10,000 bases of DNA from Chromera velia. Lineage: Eukaryota > Sar > Chromeraceae. This document shows, in pieces, positions 7,456 to 10,000 of the stretch. How positions within the stretch are numbered: position 1 is the stretch's first letter; each line of letters opens with the position of its first letter. The position numbers were made by a program, and so were the translations under genes. The stretch spans positions 39,266-49,265 of the forward strand of contig JAHBMJ010000344.1 of the NCBI GenBank assembly GCA_018398765.1, read 5' to 3'. Under the pieces are notes generated by a model, which saw only the letters and a list, made by a program, of their open reading frames with translations, was not told where the DNA came from and did no database searches.

Positions 7456-8912
7456 TCAGATCACGTAAAAAGCGTGTACGCGCTAGCGGAAAGTGTTCTC
7501 CGTCATCTGATTTTCCTTGATCGCACTCTTTCTGTCCTTCACGTCTTCATTCCTCTAGTACTCGTAAATTTAAAGGCAAAGAGGTGTTCGAGAGCTTTCT
7601 CATCCAGAGTATCTCACAGTCCACTCTCGGACATAGCAAGGACGTGCGTGTCGATCGTGCCGCTCGCACACCTGCGCTCTCTCTTCGGTCCTTCTCTGCA
7701 ATGGTTTGTCCTTAAGCTCTAGGAGAGTATATGTATGCACCGCTGCAGCCTTGACTGCTTCTTGTCTCTAAGACTTCTCTTCGCTCAGCTTTCGAAGGAA
7801 TTCGATCTGTCGGTCGTTTCTATCCAGAAGCTGCACATCCAAGCCAAGACAAAGAAGACGACATGTTTCAAATCCGATTTGGAAAGACAAAAAAGGGCAC
7901 AGAGACTCACATAACAGAAAGCAGAATTTCAAAATAAGTAAAAAAAGCGTTGAACTACGTTGAACTGACGGAACATAAGAGTAGATCTACTGACCTCCTG
8001 CAGATAACGCTCCCTCCTCAGAGTCTGCGCTGAGTCAGACGCCCTTCTACCCTCCCTCTCCTGCAGAAGAAACGAGCATTGAGACAATCTACAGATAGAA
8101 AAAACCAGACGTCCAAGTACCTAAATGAACGCAAGAATGGGCGGCCGGAGAGTTTGTCAGGTAGCGGCTTTCTTTTAGAGAGAGCACAATTCTAGAAGGG
8201 AAATTAAGGGGGACATGATTGCAGAAGAAAACTGAAAAGAGATGCACGTCAGGGGAAGGGACCCAGCTGGTCAGAAGAATAGAAGGGGCGAAATTAAATC
8301 AGACAGGCCGGGGACAGCGCTAGTACAGCACGCGAAGGACGCCTGAATGGCATGCAGGCCATAGTGTTGAAAGTTTCCACGAGGATTTTCATCTCAAAAG
8401 AGAAAGAGAGCAAATGAAGTCGCGGCACGCAAATTAATTTTAATCGATCGTTCTCATACGTCTATCTATGAACTGAGACTGACGTCGGCAAGCTCTTTCT
8501 CGTACTGCTGCTTTACCTGCATAAATGATTGTTTGCAAAGGAAGGGAAGGGAAGGAAAGTCTTAGGGGAGGGATAGAGTGAATTTAGGAACCACGTGAAT
8601 GGAACTGCGGACCGATCACGAGTGGAAGAGGAGGGAGAAAGGTTTTATGCCTTGCAATGCCATGAAGAAAGTTCGATCGATGCGGCCAAAGTAGGAAATG
8701 GAAATTCAGATCAAAAGATGCATGGCCTGCAGTTTTAAGATTTCTTTCGTCTGTGGCAGCAGGGCTGTACAGAGAAACAAAGAAATAGAATAAGCGGGAT
8801 TCACGCTTAATATGATTTTCTGCGACAACGCTGGCTGCATATGCAGAAAATTTAATTATTTTGCTCAATGAACACTGACCTTTGCAAGTGTATTTTTATG
8901 TTGGCTTCTGGG
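7456..8912 (-). CDS. coiled-coil protein built from phase-0 micro-exons
   Basis: Candidate exons on the minus strand, all starting and ending between codons: 8880-8912 (PRSQHKNTLAK), 8484-8516 (VKQQYEKELAD), 7995-8060 (22 codons, ending QTLRRERYLQE), 7672-7830 (53 codons, starting LLDRNDRQIEFLRKLSEEK) and 7456-7554 (starting RNEDVKDRKSAIKENQMTE, ending TGA at 7456-7458). Acceptors are mostly TGCAG; three donors are GTCAGT. The residues are Glu/Lys/Arg/Gln-rich with Leu/Ile at heptad-like spacing, so a rod-like coiled coil is the best structural guess. TAG codons interrupt the last two exons at 7768-7770 and 7483-7485. Under the standard code the protein would end at 7768, leaving a 21-codon last exon. 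Introns are 117 to about 460 bases. Exons 8484-8516, 7995-8060 and the start of 7672-7830 are best supported; 8880-8912 is weakest. It may be the 3' part of the gene at 9168-9915, whose last exon ends in the same phase. Family not recognised. Confidence 0.45.
8517..8879. other. stretch between micro-exons, one open frame of doubtful status
   Basis: A minus-strand frame following a good acceptor (CTCTGTACAG near 8768-8777) runs from about 8767 to a TAA at 8584-8586 with a His/Phe/Pro-rich translation. It could join in phase to an alternative reading of 8880-8990, but it does not connect to the coiled-coil exons. A GAAGGGAAGG purine run lies at 8540-8560. I leave it as intron. Confidence 0.3.
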
Positions 8913-9167
8913 CTGCATGGATGGATAATCATCAGCAGAAAAACAATCGTCGGTCGGTGATTAATTTTGAGTAGATTTGAGAACAGCTGTGTACAAGAAA
9001 AAAAGAAACAAGACAAGTATATAGATTTGATTGATCATTTTGCAAACATGAGGATTCCGATCGACTTATTTAAGAGAATGAGAAACTAGAATGAGAAATG
9101 ATTGAGGGAGACTCAAAGACCGTCTACTTGAATGGAAAAGCAGTAGTCTGGTGGCCTTTCAACTGAC

Positions 9168-9915
9168 CATCAGAAGAATCGGTGGTGCACTGGACTCTCG
9201 GTGTGGTCGCTTCAGAATCTGCATGATTCTGGCATCACTGTCACCCTGGGGCACACTGGTACTGGTGTCGAAGTGGATCAGTGGAAACATAAGACGCACC
9301 GCTTTGCGCGCCCTGTCCAGCTTGCCACGAAAGACTAGACGAAAGAAGCTCTGTACGGAAAACAAGAAAACCAAAGAGAAAGCGAATCAATAGGTTGTTT
9401 TCGTTGACTTCTCTTTTCCCTCCTCGTGCTGCTCTGCAACTGTTTTCTTGATGAATAACATCGGCCTGCACATAGCAAGAATGGTAGACGGGGAGACAAT
9501 TGTGAGCAAGGATACGCAAAGCTCGTCGCGAAAGAGGTACTAGGCAAAGCCAACTTTCAAAACCAATGACCAACTTTTTCTTACCGGTTTCGTTTTTCAA
9601 TTCGTACTTGTCAGTGGACTCGTCGTGGATTGCCTCCGCGTAAAAAGCTCGAAAGAGAGGGGAGCTGCAGCCCCCTTCCCTTATTCCGAGAGATTTCTGA
9701 ACAAAGCGGTCTTGCTGGACCTCCTTCGGAAAAAATTTTGGGGTCTTGGTATCAGCATTCAATACAATTTTCTTGAATCTTCCGGCATGGCCCCGGAAAG
9801 CGAAGCGGGGGACAGCGCGGGGGGCACTTACATGCTCTTAAATTACCTCGAACTTTTCCCAGAGCCCACGAGCAAAAATTGACGAACGGCTGGAATTGGC
9901 TAGCTGCAACTTAGC
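9168..9915 (-). CDS. partial gene, two exons of unknown family, read through one TAA
   Basis: After a CTTGCAG acceptor (9916-9922) the minus strand reads AKLQLANSS...GLWEKFE, meets TAA at 9838-9840, and continues in the same frame as RFKKIVLNADTKTPKFFPKE, ...GCSSPLFRAFYAEAIHD, to a G|GTAAGA donor at 9579-9584. Read whole, 9585-9915 is 110 codons plus one base. The next exon (9168-9334) opens after CGTCTAG, matches phase, and reads VFRGKLDRARKAVRLMFPL... and SDARIMQILKRPHRE. It ends at GTCAGT (9162-9167) or runs two codons on to TGA at 9159-9161. The TAA could instead lie in an intron: GAG|GTAATT at 9841-9846 with an acceptor just before 9771 gives 75 bases in phase, but that acceptor lacks a pyrimidine tract. 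The intron 9335-9584 is otherwise normal. The 5' end is beyond the window. Mixed hydrophobic/basic composition; no family recognised. Confidence 0.45.
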
Positions 9916-10000
9916 CTGCAAGACAGACGAAGACCTGTAATGATCTGTACAGGGGATTGTAGGAGTCCGTGCAGTTGCAGAGGTGGTGAACAGGCAGCCA
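9916..10000 (-). other. intron upstream of the 9585-9915 exon
   Basis: On the minus strand this reads as pyrimidine-rich sequence ending in a clear CTTCGTCTGTCTTGCAG acceptor. No coding segment is visible, so the upstream exon lies outside the window. Confidence 0.4.

Overview
This looks like nuclear DNA of a eukaryote, probably a protist or alga. Evidence: coding stretches are short and broken by GT-AG introns with pyrimidine-rich acceptors (TGCAG, TACAG, TTTCAG). Genes are widely spaced among purine-rich simple repeats. There are no bacterial operons or ribosome binding sites. Every gene I can support reads on the minus strand. I cannot name the species.

The best-supported gene is at 334-1451 (minus). 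A six-exon model, built only from splice signals and phase, gives 254 codons with a trypsin-fold (PA clan) signature: His49 in LTAGHVV, Asp89 in ADIDAAELKL and Ser183 in YRGSSGAAA. The spacing is close to chymotrypsin. Three in-frame TAA/TAG codons fall after the catalytic serine, and the frame ends at TGA. The same pattern recurs at 4906-4908, 7768-7770, 7483-7485 and 9838-9840: protein-like frames run through TAA or TAG and end at TGA. The simplest reading is a nuclear code in which UAA and UAG are sense codons (probably Gln) and UGA is the only stop. Such codes are known in several ulvophycean green algae, ciliates, oxymonads and hexamitids. The competing reading is a set of decayed genes, and one 237-codon frame here (6361-7072) has no internal TAA/TAG.

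Layout. 1-333: AT-rich flank. 334-1542: peptidase gene and a leader with a short upstream ORF. 1543-2177: purine-rich DNA with no gene. 2178-2846: coiled-coil exons. 2885-3240 and 3546-3985: GA and GAAA/GAAG repeat fields. 3986-4662: no supported gene. 4663-5119: helical, partly coiled-coil exon. 5120-5483: flank with a GAAGT minisatellite. 5484-5751: GA and CAGA/GGCA repeats with an internal 30-32 base order. 5945-6232: small hydrophobic, possibly secreted protein. 6361-7072: charged helical frame carrying a 40-base repeat twice. 7073-7455: possible short first exon. 7456-9915: phase-0 micro-exons of a coiled-coil protein, possibly the 3' part of the gene whose larger exons lie at 9168-9915; that gene is cut by the window edge.

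I see no pathway linking these genes. Apart from the peptidase I recognise no family. All exon models are hand-built and need transcript evidence.
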